From: Candidatus Eisenbacteria bacterium
GTDB lineage: Bacteria > Eisenbacteria > RBG-16-71-46
Reading direction: 5' to 3'
Assembly: GCA_020847735.1 (NCBI GenBank)
Contig: JADLBL010000025.1
Span: forward strand, 33,613-97,612
DNA length: 64,000 nucleotides
The translations under genes were made by a program, and so were the position numbers. The notes under the pieces were generated by a model that did no database searches, was not told where the DNA came from, and saw nothing but the letters and a program-made list of their open reading frames with translations. Each line of letters begins with the position of its first letter. Position 1 is the first letter of the stretch. Positions 37,446 to 46,062 of the stretch are shown here, piece by piece.

Positions 37446-39098
37446 ATGTCCCAGGACTCCTCCAGCCCCGCTTCGCGAGGCACCGGTGACGGCTCTCCGG
37501 CCGCCCGCAACCTCGCCGAGTGGTTCCGCCAGCTCGACCGCTACGTGCGCATGACCTGCACGTTCGGTCCGGCCGCGCCGAACTGCACGGCGACCCGGGA
37601 GCGCGTGCTCGAGGACTTCATGGAGATCCTCGGTTATCACGCGCCGTTCGCGGTCCACTGCACGCCACTCGAGCTCTGGCTGCGCGACGAGGCGATCGTT
37701 CGCCCGCCCGCCGCCGCCACGTCGGAAACCGTGGTGCAGCTGGAGCGGAGGATTCCGTTCCTGCTCTATCGCGACGGCATTCGCGCCCTGACCTTCACCC
37801 CGAAGACGACCCGCGAGGACGTCGGCGCGCTGCTCGACGCGCTCGCGAAGGTGACGACCGCGCAGGTGACGAACGAAGACCTCGTCACGCTGCTCTGGGA
37901 GGTCAACCTGACCGGTTTGCGCGTGGACATCTCCCCGCTGGAGGCGCCGGCGGAACCCGGCGGCGGCCTCGCCGCGGCGTTCGACGACTGGGCCGTGCCG
38001 CAGGCGGGCACGGACGTCCTCGAAGCCTGGCGGGCGCTGACCGCCGCCGAGGCGCACGACCGCGAGGCGTTCACCGACGCCTGGCGGCGCGAAGCCGCCG
38101 AGCCCTGGACGATGCGGGTGGACGGACTCGTGCGCGGGGTGATGGCGCTCGATCCGAGCCCGAACACCGTGGACGCCTTCGGGCACGCGCTCGTCACCTG
38201 GCTGGGCGGCGCCGTCCAGCGCTGCGAGTGGGACGAAGCGGGCCGCGCGCTGGCGGCGCTGCAGGCGGTGGATCCGGCCGGCGAGCGAACCGCCGGCGCG
38301 CTCTCGCAGGTGTTCGCGACGCTGGACGCCGAGGCGGTGGCCGAACGCCTGGACGAAGCCGAGCCGGGTCCGCAGGCGCGGTTCTTCGCGCTGGCGGTGC
38401 GCCTCGGCCGGCCGGCGCTCGACCTGCTGGTCGGCGTGCTGGCGATCGCGACCCGCGTGAGGCTGCGCGCGGCGGCGACCACCGCCCTCTCGTACCTGTG
38501 CGCGGAGGAGCCGGAGCTGCTCGGCCGCCACCTCGCGGACCCGCGCTGGTACGTCGTGCGCAACATCGTCTTCGTGCTCGGTCAGATCGGCGGACCCGGC
38601 ATCGTGGAGCTGCTCGCCCGGATCGTGCAGCACCCCGACGCGCGCGTCCGGCGCTCGGTCGTGCACGCGCTCGGACAGGCGCCCTCCGAGATGCGGCTGC
38701 CGCTGCTCGTCGAGCTGCTCGACTCGGCGGACCCGCAGACCGTCTCGGCGGCGCTCGTGATGCTCGGCCGCGAGAGCGACCCGCGGGTCGGCTCGGCGCT
38801 GCTCGAGCGGGTCACGGCGGACGACTTCGCCGAACGGCCCGACGAGGCCAAGGTCGCGCTCGTGACCGCGCTCGGCGAGACCACGGGCGAGAGCGCGCTC
38901 CCCGTGCTCGAGGAGCTGCTCCATCGCGGCGGATGGTTCGCGCGGCGCGCGGCCGAGCGCTCCGCCGCGGCGCAGGCGCTGGTGCGCATCGGCACGCCGG
39001 CGGCGCTCACGTTGGTCGAAACGGGCCTCTCGGCGCGGGCCGAGGCGATTCGCGTCAGCTGCCAGGACGCGCTCGCGCGCAAGGGGCGTGCGGCGTGA
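37446..39098 (+). CDS. HEAT-repeat protein with N-terminal module shared with the next gene
   Basis: Soluble protein of 550 residues. The N-terminal 170 residues hold a module ending LERRIPFLLYRDGIRALTFTPKTTREDVGALLDALAKV. The C-terminal half has about six HEAT/PBS-lyase-like helical repeats (LLGRHLADPRWYVVRNIVFVLGQIGG, LARIVQHPDARVRRSVVHALGQ, and so on), which usually mediate protein contacts. Function unknown. The stop overlaps the GTG start of the HD-GYP-like gene, so the two are made together; this pair stands where dnaA often lies beyond rpmH. No Shine-Dalgarno is seen before the ATG. Confidence 0.85.
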   Translation: MSQDSSSPASRGTGDGSPAARNLAEWFRQLDRYVRMTCTFGPAAPNCTATRERVLEDFMEILGYHAPFAVHCTPLELWLRDEAIVRPPAAATSETVVQLERRIPFLLYRDGIRALTFTPKTTREDVGALLDALAKVTTAQVTNEDLVTLLWEVNLTGLRVDISPLEAPAEPGGGLAAAFDDWAVPQAGTDVLEAWRALTAAEAHDREAFTDAWRREAAEPWTMRVDGLVRGVMALDPSPNTVDAFGHALVTWLGGAVQRCEWDEAGRALAALQAVDPAGERTAGALSQVFATLDAEAVAERLDEAEPGPQARFFALAVRLGRPALDLLVGVLAIATRVRLRAAATTALSYLCAEEPELLGRHLADPRWYVVRNIVFVLGQIGGPGIVELLARIVQHPDARVRRSVVHALGQAPSEMRLPLLVELLDSADPQTVSAALVMLGRESDPRVGSALLERVTADDFAERPDEAKVALVTALGETTGESALPVLEELLHRGGWFARRAAERSAAAQALVRIGTPAALTLVETGLSARAEAIRVSCQDALARKGRAA

Positions 39099-40519
39099 CG
39101 AGCCCCGGCATGCCCGCGCCCCGCGGCGAGGCCCTGCTGCGTGAGCAGGGCCTGCAGGTCGCGATGCGCATCGTCGCGACCCTGCGCACCGGCCGCTCGT
39201 ACGCGATCGGCAACGTCGCGTTCACGCGCCAGCTCGAGCAGTTGCTGACGTCGCTCGCGCCCATCCTGGCCGACGCCGGCGAGGTGGTGGTGCTCGCCGA
39301 CGACGGCGACGTGCAGGTCAACGGCGTGCGCCTTCCGCTGCGCCCGGCGAGCCTGCGCACGCTCGAACAGCTCGCGCAGGAGTTCCAGGTCCGCGAGATC
39401 GCCGGCGTCGCCTTCCGCGCCGGGCTCGCGCTCGCCGAGCTCGAGGACTTCATGCGCTACTTCCTGCCCTCGGAGCTCTACAAGGGCGGCGAACTCGCGC
39501 AGGCCTGCGCCACGCACGGCCTGCGGCAGGTCGGGCCGCTCGAGGTCGTGGACGCCGGCCAGGCGCACGGCGGTGCGAACGGCGCGCCCGCCGCGCCAGC
39601 GGAGGCGGCGACGGAGTCGCTTTCGCCCGGACTCGCGCGCGCGCGACACAACGCCCGGTTGCTGCTGGGCGGCGATCCGGGGCCGCGCGCGATCGAGCTG
39701 CGGCACCTCAAGCGCGTCACGCAGCCGCTGGTGGATGCGGTGACCGGCGAAGCGGCGGGCACGCCCGCGTTCCGACCCGATGCGGCCCCCGACGGCTGCG
39801 AACACGCGCTGAGCGTGGCGCTGCTCGCCATCGCGATCGGCCTGCGGCTCGGGCTCACCCGCTCCGAACTCTCCGAGCTCGGCGTCGCGGCGCTGCTGCA
39901 CGACGCCGGCAAGGACGCCGTCGCCGGCCAGGTCCGCCACCCGTCCGCGGGCCGCTCCCCCGCCGAACGCGCGGGCGCCGAAAGCCACCCGCTCGAGGGC
40001 CTGCGGCGCATCGCGCTCTCGACCACGCTCAACGCCACCTCGCTGCTCGCCATGCGCGTGGCGCTCGAGCATCACGCCGGCGGACCGCACGGGTACCCGT
40101 CGCTGCCCGCACACTGGCGGCAGGCCCCGGCGTCGCAGGTCGTGGCGATCGCCGACGCGTACGTGTCGCTGACCGAACCGCGCACGGGCGGCGGGCCGGC
40201 GCTCGATCCCTCCGCGGCCCTCGGCTGCGTGCTCGGACCGCTCGCGGATCGCTTCCACCCGGCGCTGCGTGCGGCGCTGGTGCGCGTGCTCGGCGTTCAT
40301 CCGCGCGGGCAGGTGCTCGAGCTCGATGACGGCTCGCTCGTCCGTTCACTCGGCGGGCGGCCCGAGGATCCTTCGCAGCCGCTCATCGAGTGGCTCGCGG
40401 GCGCCGACGGCGAGCCGGCCCGGACCGCTCTGCCCGCGGGCGAGCCGCTGCCGGCCGGGCGATCGGTGCGTCGCGCGCTGCCGCTGAGCGAGTGGCCATC
40501 CGCGGGGCGAGCCGCCTAG
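39095..40519 (+). CDS. HD-GYP-like phosphohydrolase domain protein
   Basis: Protein of 474 residues. Residues about 10-135 repeat the N-terminal layout of the upstream HEAT protein (VQVNGVRLPLRP...EIAGVAFRAGLALAELEDFMRYF). The C-terminal half is HD-GYP-like: H237, the HD pair H269-D270 in LLHDAGKD, SHPLEGLRRI, EHHAGGPHGYP with G333-Y334-P335, and IADAYVSLT. HD-GYP enzymes hydrolyse cyclic di-GMP; the variable spacing here makes activity likely but not certain. Start is GTG in a GTGA overlap with the HEAT gene. It converges on a histidine kinase. A signalling pair with a scaffold and an enzyme is inferred. Confidence 0.85.
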   Translation: MTSPGMPAPRGEALLREQGLQVAMRIVATLRTGRSYAIGNVAFTRQLEQLLTSLAPILADAGEVVVLADDGDVQVNGVRLPLRPASLRTLEQLAQEFQVREIAGVAFRAGLALAELEDFMRYFLPSELYKGGELAQACATHGLRQVGPLEVVDAGQAHGGANGAPAAPAEAATESLSPGLARARHNARLLLGGDPGPRAIELRHLKRVTQPLVDAVTGEAAGTPAFRPDAAPDGCEHALSVALLAIAIGLRLGLTRSELSELGVAALLHDAGKDAVAGQVRHPSAGRSPAERAGAESHPLEGLRRIALSTTLNATSLLAMRVALEHHAGGPHGYPSLPAHWRQAPASQVVAIADAYVSLTEPRTGGGPALDPSAALGCVLGPLADRFHPALRAALVRVLGVHPRGQVLELDDGSLVRSLGGRPEDPSQPLIEWLAGADGEPARTALPAGEPLPAGRSVRRALPLSEWPSAGRAA

Positions 40520-40552
40520 CACGGACAACCGCCCGCGCGTGACGACCGGCCG

Positions 40553-42139
40553 TCAGGCGGCCTGGGCCGTCTCCTCCGCTTCGGCGACGGGCATCGGCAG
40601 CTTGATCCAGAACGTGCTGCCCTCGCCCGGGCGGCTCTGGACGCCGACGTGTCCGCCGTGCAGCTCGGTCAGGCGCTTGACCAGATGCAGCCCGAGACCG
40701 AGGCCGTTGCGGCCCTCGCCGTCGGCGCCGGCGCCCTGACCGAACAGCTCGAAGATGTGCAGCGCCGTCGTCGGCGCGATGCCCGGTCCGACGTCGTTCA
40801 CGTCCACGCGCAGGAAGCGGCCGTCGGTGCGCGTGCGCACCGTCACGGTCGAGCCGCGGGGGCTGAACTTGACGCCGTTGACGAGCAGGTTGACGACCAC
40901 CTGCCGGACCTTGACCTCGTCCACCGGCACGATCGGCAGGTTCGGGTCCAGCTCCGTCGCGACCTCGATGCCGTACTTGCGGGCCAGCACGCGCGTCGTC
41001 TCGATGGCGTTCGTGACGATCGCGTTCACCGGCACCGCGCCGAGCTTGAGCACCATGGTGCCGCTCTCGAGGCGCGACAGGTCGAGAATGTCGTCCACCA
41101 GGCCCAGCAGCCGCTGCGCTTCGCCGCGCAGGCGGCCCACGAACTCGCGCGCCTGCTCGCGCGTCAGGCGATCCTCCTGGTCGCCGAGCAGCTCGGCGTA
41201 GGCGATCACCGAGCTGAGCGGCGTCTTGAGCTCGTGGCTCGCGGTCGAGAGGAACACGTCCTTCATGCGGTTCAGTTCGGAGAGCTCCTCGACGTCCTCC
41301 TCGAGCTCGCGCGCCCGGGATCCGAGCCGCTCCAGCATCTCGGCGCGATCGATCACCGCCGCGATGTGCGCGCCGAAGACGCGCAGCACCTCGAGGTGGT
41401 CGTCGCGGAACGGATCGGGGTTGTGGATGCGGTTGACGTTGAGCACGCCGACGACGCGGTCCCCGAGCGACAGCGGCAGCGACAGGGCCGAGGTGATCGT
41501 GCGTTCGGTCTTGTAGTAGCGGCCCAGCTCCGTGTTGGGCGGCTTCTCGCCGAGCAGCAACGCCTGGTTGCGCATCGCGACCCAGCCGGCGATGCCCTCG
41601 CCGACGCGGGCCCGCGCGCCGCGGGCGAATTCCGACTCGAGGCCGTGCGAGGCGCGCGTCACCAGCATGCCGGTCTCGGGGTCGAGGATCATGATCGAGG
41701 CCTGCTGCGCCTTGAGCGTCGAGACCACGCGCCGGACGATGATCTCGAGGATCAGGTCGAGCCGCAGCTGCATCTGCAGCGTGGTCGAGGCCTGGAACAG
41801 CGACGACAGTTCGGACAGGCGCGACTGCACGTCCTCGCGCTCGTGGGTCTGGCGGTCCATCGCGTCGCGCATGAGGTTGATCTCTCGCTGCTTCGTGACC
41901 GTGTAGAGGATGAACAGCAGCACCAGTCCGACGAGCGCCACCAGCGTGGTGATCGGTTCGCGCACGAGCGGGATGTCGGCGAACGCGGGCGAGGCGCCGA
42001 TGATGTCGGCGAGCGGCAGGTAGAGCGCCGGGATCGTGACCGCGAGCGTCAGCAGCAGCAGGAACGTGACGCCCCACAGCAGCCAGCCCGCGCGATCGAG
42101 CTGCTTCCAGTTCGGTGATTTCGGCGATTCGGCGGGCAT
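40553..42139 (-). CDS. Membrane sensor histidine kinase with GAF domain
   Basis: Protein of 528 residues. Two membrane helices (about 18-40 and 62-82) bracket a short periplasmic loop, too small for a classical sensor. A GAF domain spans about 120-270 (LQMQLRLDLILEIIVRRVVSTLKAQQASIMIL...GVLNVNRI). A coiled linker leads to the HisKA H-box SHELKTP with H302, then an ATPase domain with NLLVNGVKFS, DVGPGI and GLGLGLHLVKRL. Glycine replaces the usual alanine or asparagine in NxxxN, otherwise intact. No response regulator is adjacent, so its partner is elsewhere or the small receiver at 49563. Confidence 0.92.
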   Translation of the reverse strand: MPAESPKSPNWKQLDRAGWLLWGVTFLLLLTLAVTIPALYLPLADIIGASPAFADIPLVREPITTLVALVGLVLLFILYTVTKQREINLMRDAMDRQTHEREDVQSRLSELSSLFQASTTLQMQLRLDLILEIIVRRVVSTLKAQQASIMILDPETGMLVTRASHGLESEFARGARARVGEGIAGWVAMRNQALLLGEKPPNTELGRYYKTERTITSALSLPLSLGDRVVGVLNVNRIHNPDPFRDDHLEVLRVFGAHIAAVIDRAEMLERLGSRARELEEDVEELSELNRMKDVFLSTASHELKTPLSSVIAYAELLGDQEDRLTREQAREFVGRLRGEAQRLLGLVDDILDLSRLESGTMVLKLGAVPVNAIVTNAIETTRVLARKYGIEVATELDPNLPIVPVDEVKVRQVVVNLLVNGVKFSPRGSTVTVRTRTDGRFLRVDVNDVGPGIAPTTALHIFELFGQGAGADGEGRNGLGLGLHLVKRLTELHGGHVGVQSRPGEGSTFWIKLPMPVAEAEETAQAA

Positions 42140-42284
42140 GTCGGCTCCTGAAGGCGCTGCCGGAAGGGGATGTCCCTCGCGTTTTCGGCCGATCGGTCGG
42201 CCGGGTTGAGAGCGGATCGCGCGCCCGCGACCGGGCGGCCGGAAGCTGGCGGGCCCGCGCGACCCCCGGCTACAGTGCGCGGCC

Positions 42285-44318
42285 GTGCCCGTGAACCCCG
42301 CCAGAAGCCGCTGGCCGGCCGCGCTCCTGCTGGCCGCCGGCGTGATCGCCCTTTACGCGGGCGCGCTGCGTTCGGGGCTGCTGAATGACGACTACCTGTT
42401 CCTCGAGGCCGCCGCGGGGGGGCCCTGGGCGCCGGCGGGCGGGGCGCTGGCCAACTACTTCCGGCCGCTTTCGCGGCAGTTGTGGTTCGGGGTGCTCGGG
42501 CCGCTGGCCGGCGGAAATCCGCTGGCGCTCCATCTCGCGAACCTCGCGCTCTTCCTTGCCGCGCTCGCGCTCCTGGCGGACCTGCTGCGCGCCTTCGCGC
42601 CGCGGGCCGGCGTACTGGCCGGCCTGCTCTACTTCGCCGTGCTGCCGCTTCAGCGCGTCAACCTGACCTGGATCTCGTGCTGCCAGGACCTGCTCGCGCT
42701 GGTCGGCGCGCTCGGCGCGCTCGCGCTCTTCCGCCGCGGCCGTGACCGGCTGGCGCTGCTCGCCTTCCTCGCGGCGGTGCTCGCGAAGGAATCGGCGACG
42801 CCGCTGCCGGCGCTGCTGTTCGTGTGGGCATGGCGACTCGAGGGCTCCCGGCCCGGCGCGGCGCTGCGCCGCGTCGCGCCCTTCGCGGCGCCGCTGCTCG
42901 TCTGGGCGCTCGGCGAGCTGGCGCTGCGCGCGCGCGCCGCCGCGCCCGCCGCGCTGCACTTTGGCCTCGCCGAGTTCGCCGCCGCGTGGGCGCACCTCGC
43001 GCAGTCGCTCGCCGGGCTCGAGGCGCCCGCCGGCACGCTGCGCGCGCTCGGCGGGACGCTGCCTTCGTTCGCGGCGCTCGCGGCCTTCAGCGCGCTGGCG
43101 CTGTGGGCGCCCTCGGACGCGCCCGCGCAGGGACCGCGACCGGCCATGCACGCGGGCCACGCGAATCTCTTCGGGCTGGCCTGGCTCGTCGCGTTCGCGA
43201 TCCCGGTCGCGCCGGTCGTGCGCGCCTGGAGCGCCTACTTCTACACGCTGGCCGCAGTGGGCGGCGCGGTGCTGGTGGCCGCGCATGCCGCGCGGCTGTC
43301 GCGATGGGCGCTCGCCGTCGCGGTGGCGGTCGCCCTGTGGTGGCACGCGGCGGCGAGCGCCGCGCCGTCGTTCGCGGTGAGCGAGAACGCCTGGGGCTGG
43401 ACCTCGCACCTGACGGCGCACTACTTCGCGCGCGGCGCCGCGCTGTCGGCGCGGCTGCGCGCGGCGCTGCTGCGCGTCGCACCCTCGCCGGCCCACGGCA
43501 CGCGGTTCTTCCTCGCGACGCTGCCGCCCTTCGCCGGCTTCCAGATGGGCAACGGCGCCGCGATCCGCGCGGCCTACCGCGACCCGTCGCTGGAGTCGCA
43601 CTTCTACTCGGAGTTCTCCGCCGCCACCGCCGGCGAGGCGCCGTGCGTTTTCCTCTACTGGAACGGCCTCGACTTCGAGCGCCTGTACGCGAATGCGCGC
43701 GATCCGTTCTTCCAGGTCGGCGCCGACCTGCTGCTGCTCGATCGCCCGCGCGGGGCGCTCGACGCGTTCCGCCGCGGCAGCGAGGCGGGGGAGCTGCGCG
43801 AGGACCTGCTCTACTGGTCCGGCTGGGCGCAACTCTGGAGCGGGCGGCGCGCGGCGGCCGAGGCGGCCTGGTCGGAGTTCGGCGCCGCCGACGACACGAC
43901 GATGTACCGGGCGTGGATGCGCGGCGCCGTGACGGCGCTCGCCGAGGGCGACACGACCGGCGTGCGGCGCTGCCTGTTCGGCGCGCTCCGATCGGGCGTC
44001 GGCCGGCCCGAGGTGCACGCGGCGCTCGCCGAGCTGCTGCGCGGGCGCAGCCCCAAGTTCGCGCTGCTCGAGTCGAAGGTGACCGCGTTCCTGCTGCCGG
44101 GCGACCTGTCGGCGCGCGCCGCGCTGGTTTCCGGGCTGCTCGCGGCGCGGCTCGACGACCCGGCACGCCAGGAACTGGCGGCGATCGCAGCGACCCGCTC
44201 CGAATGGAAGTCCGACACGACGATCACGCGCCTCGAAGCACAGCTCGCGGCGCGCACACCCGGCGTACGCGGCGTGGCCACGCTGCCCCTTCCGCCGGCA
44301 CCCCGGGAGGACCGATGA
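42285..44318 (+). CDS. GT-C-like polytopic membrane protein with C-terminal helical repeat region
   Basis: Protein of 677 residues with about ten membrane helices. The first luminal loop reads LLNDDYLFLEAA...NYFRPLSRQLWF, where the acidic pair resembles the catalytic loop of GT-C glycosyltransferases (GT39/GT83 and relatives). The last 200 residues are soluble and helical, TPR-like. A paralogue with the same loop (ADDFEFLRRL...YYWRPLSRQVWF) lies at 55142. Probably transfers a sugar from a lipid carrier on the periplasmic side; unproven. No Shine-Dalgarno: TACAGT lies eight bases before the GTG, so the mRNA may be leaderless. First of a four-gene operon with overlapping ends. Confidence 0.75.
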   Translation: MPVNPARSRWPAALLLAAGVIALYAGALRSGLLNDDYLFLEAAAGGPWAPAGGALANYFRPLSRQLWFGVLGPLAGGNPLALHLANLALFLAALALLADLLRAFAPRAGVLAGLLYFAVLPLQRVNLTWISCCQDLLALVGALGALALFRRGRDRLALLAFLAAVLAKESATPLPALLFVWAWRLEGSRPGAALRRVAPFAAPLLVWALGELALRARAAAPAALHFGLAEFAAAWAHLAQSLAGLEAPAGTLRALGGTLPSFAALAAFSALALWAPSDAPAQGPRPAMHAGHANLFGLAWLVAFAIPVAPVVRAWSAYFYTLAAVGGAVLVAAHAARLSRWALAVAVAVALWWHAAASAAPSFAVSENAWGWTSHLTAHYFARGAALSARLRAALLRVAPSPAHGTRFFLATLPPFAGFQMGNGAAIRAAYRDPSLESHFYSEFSAATAGEAPCVFLYWNGLDFERLYANARDPFFQVGADLLLLDRPRGALDAFRRGSEAGELREDLLYWSGWAQLWSGRRAAAEAAWSEFGAADDTTMYRAWMRGAVTALAEGDTTGVRRCLFGALRSGVGRPEVHAALAELLRGRSPKFALLESKVTAFLLPGDLSARAALVSGLLAARLDDPARQELAAIAATRSEWKSDTTITRLEAQLAARTPGVRGVATLPLPPAPREDR

Positions 44319-45316
44319 GACGAGGACGCGTGATGCTGGTCGAGTTCGACAGCGACATCCTGCGCGGCAATCCAGCCGGAGATCCGCACGTGCGGCGCAT
44401 TCCGGTGTGGATTCCGCCCTCGTACGACGTGGAGCCCGCCCGCCGCTATCCGGTCGTCTACGTGCTCAGCGGCTTCACCGGGCGCGGCCGGATGCTGCTC
44501 AACGACAACGCCTGGTCCCCGTCGCTCGACGACCGGCTCGACGCCCTCGTCGGCTCGGGCCGCTGCGGCGAGATGATCGTCGTCATGCCCGACGCCCTGA
44601 CGCGCTACGGAGGCTCCCAGTACCTCGACTCGGCGGCGACCGGCCCGTACGCCCGTCACCTCGTCGCCGAACTCGTGCCGTGGGTGGACGCGAACTTCCG
44701 CACGCGCGGCACGCGCGAGGCCCGCGGCGTCGCCGGCAAGTCGTCTGGCGGCTTCGGCGCGATCACGCTCGGGATGAAGCACGCCGACGTCTTCGCCGCG
44801 GTCGCCTGCCACAGCGGCGACATGTACTTCGAGTTCTGCTACGGACCCGACCTGCCCCGGGCCTGCTCGGTGCTCCAGGAGGCGGGAGGCCCGCGGGCGT
44901 TCCTCGAGGCCTTCGAGCGGCGGCCCCAGAAGGGCAAGGACGACTTCCTCGCCCTCAACATCCTGGCGATGGCGGCCTGCTATTCGCCCGACCCTGCCGC
45001 CGAGCTGGGCATCGCGCTGCCGTTCGACCTCGCGACCTCGGCGCTGCGCGACGACGTGTGGGCCCGCTGGCTCGAGCACGACCCGCTGCGCATCGCCGCC
45101 CGCCACGCGGAGGCCCTGCGCTCGCTCGCGCTGCTCTACCTCGACTGCGGGACGAAGGACGAGTTCCACCTGCACCACGGCGCGCGGCGCATGACGCGCG
45201 AGCTGACGAGGCTCGGCGTCACGCACACTTACGAGGAGTTCGACGACGGGCACATGAACGTGCCCTACCGCTACGACACGAGCCTGCCGATGCTCGCGCG
45301 CGCGCTCGGGGCCTGA
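44315..45316 (+). CDS. Esterase D/putative esterase-family hydrolase
   Basis: Soluble protein of 333 residues in the alpha/beta-hydrolase esterase family that includes S-formylglutathione hydrolase and antigen 85-like enzymes. RIPVWIPPSYDVEPARRYPVVYVLSGF opens the fold; the nucleophile elbow is AGKSSGGFGA; LYLDCGTKDEF supplies the acid and FDDGHMNVPYRYD the histidine, so the triad looks intact. No signal peptide. The ATG overlaps the stop of the GT-C-like gene and its stop overlaps the ABC ATPase start by one base. Substrate unknown. Confidence 0.85.
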   Translation: MRRGRVMLVEFDSDILRGNPAGDPHVRRIPVWIPPSYDVEPARRYPVVYVLSGFTGRGRMLLNDNAWSPSLDDRLDALVGSGRCGEMIVVMPDALTRYGGSQYLDSAATGPYARHLVAELVPWVDANFRTRGTREARGVAGKSSGGFGAITLGMKHADVFAAVACHSGDMYFEFCYGPDLPRACSVLQEAGGPRAFLEAFERRPQKGKDDFLALNILAMAACYSPDPAAELGIALPFDLATSALRDDVWARWLEHDPLRIAARHAEALRSLALLYLDCGTKDEFHLHHGARRMTRELTRLGVTHTYEEFDDGHMNVPYRYDTSLPMLARALGA

Positions 45317-46062
45317 TGTCGTCCGCGCCGGTCCGGCTCTCGATCCACGGCCTGCAGCGCCGCTTCGGCGCGCACGTCGCGGTCGCCGACGTCTCGCTCG
45401 AAGTGCGCGCGGGAGAAATCGTCGGCTTCCTCGGCGCCAACGGCGCGGGCAAGACGACGACGCTGCGCTGCGCTTCGGGGCTGCTGCGCCCGCACGCCGG
45501 CCGGATCGAGGTGGACGGGCACGATCTGTGGCGCGCGCCCCGCGAGGCGAAGGCGGCGCTCGGCTTCGTGCCCGACCGGCCGTACCTCTACGAACGCCTC
45601 TCGCCGCCCGAGTTCCTCGGCTTCATCGCCGCGCTCTACGGCGTGCCCCCGGCCCTCGCCGAAGCGCGCATCCACGCGCTGCTCGGCCGGCTCGCGCTCG
45701 GCGACGCCGCCGACGCGCTCATCGAAGGCGCCTCGCTCGGCACGCGGCAGAAGATCGCGGTCGCGGCCGCGCTGCTGCACGAACCGCCGGCGCTGCTGCT
45801 CGACGAGCCGCTCGCCGGGCTCGATCCGCCTTCGGCCTTCGTCCTGAAGCAGCTCCTGCGCGAGCGCACCGCCGCCGGCGCCGGCGTGCTGGTCTCGACG
45901 CACCAGCTCGAGGTGGCCGAGCGATTCTGCGACCGGGTCGTGATGCTGCGGCGCGGGCGCGTGGTCGCCTCCGGCACGCTCGCCGAGCTGCGCGGTGCGC
46001 GCGGCGACGCCACGCTCGAGACGCTGTTCCTCGAGCTGGCGGCCGAGCGGACGGAGCCGTGA
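45316..46062 (+). CDS. ABC-2-type transporter ATP-binding protein
   Basis: ATPase of 248 residues. Walker A is GANGAGKTT, Walker B LLLDEPLAGLDP, and the switch histidine is in STHQLEVAERF. The signature loop reads EGASLGTRQKIAVAAALL: LGTRQ takes the place of LSGGQ, a variant seen in some ABC-2 exporters of the drug or polysaccharide kind. It pairs with the permease that starts four bases before its stop. The last 20 residues are a variable tail. Substrate unknown. Confidence 0.92.
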   Translation: MSSAPVRLSIHGLQRRFGAHVAVADVSLEVRAGEIVGFLGANGAGKTTTLRCASGLLRPHAGRIEVDGHDLWRAPREAKAALGFVPDRPYLYERLSPPEFLGFIAALYGVPPALAEARIHALLGRLALGDAADALIEGASLGTRQKIAVAAALLHEPPALLLDEPLAGLDPPSAFVLKQLLRERTAAGAGVLVSTHQLEVAERFCDRVVMLRRGRVVASGTLAELRGARGDATLETLFLELAAERTEP

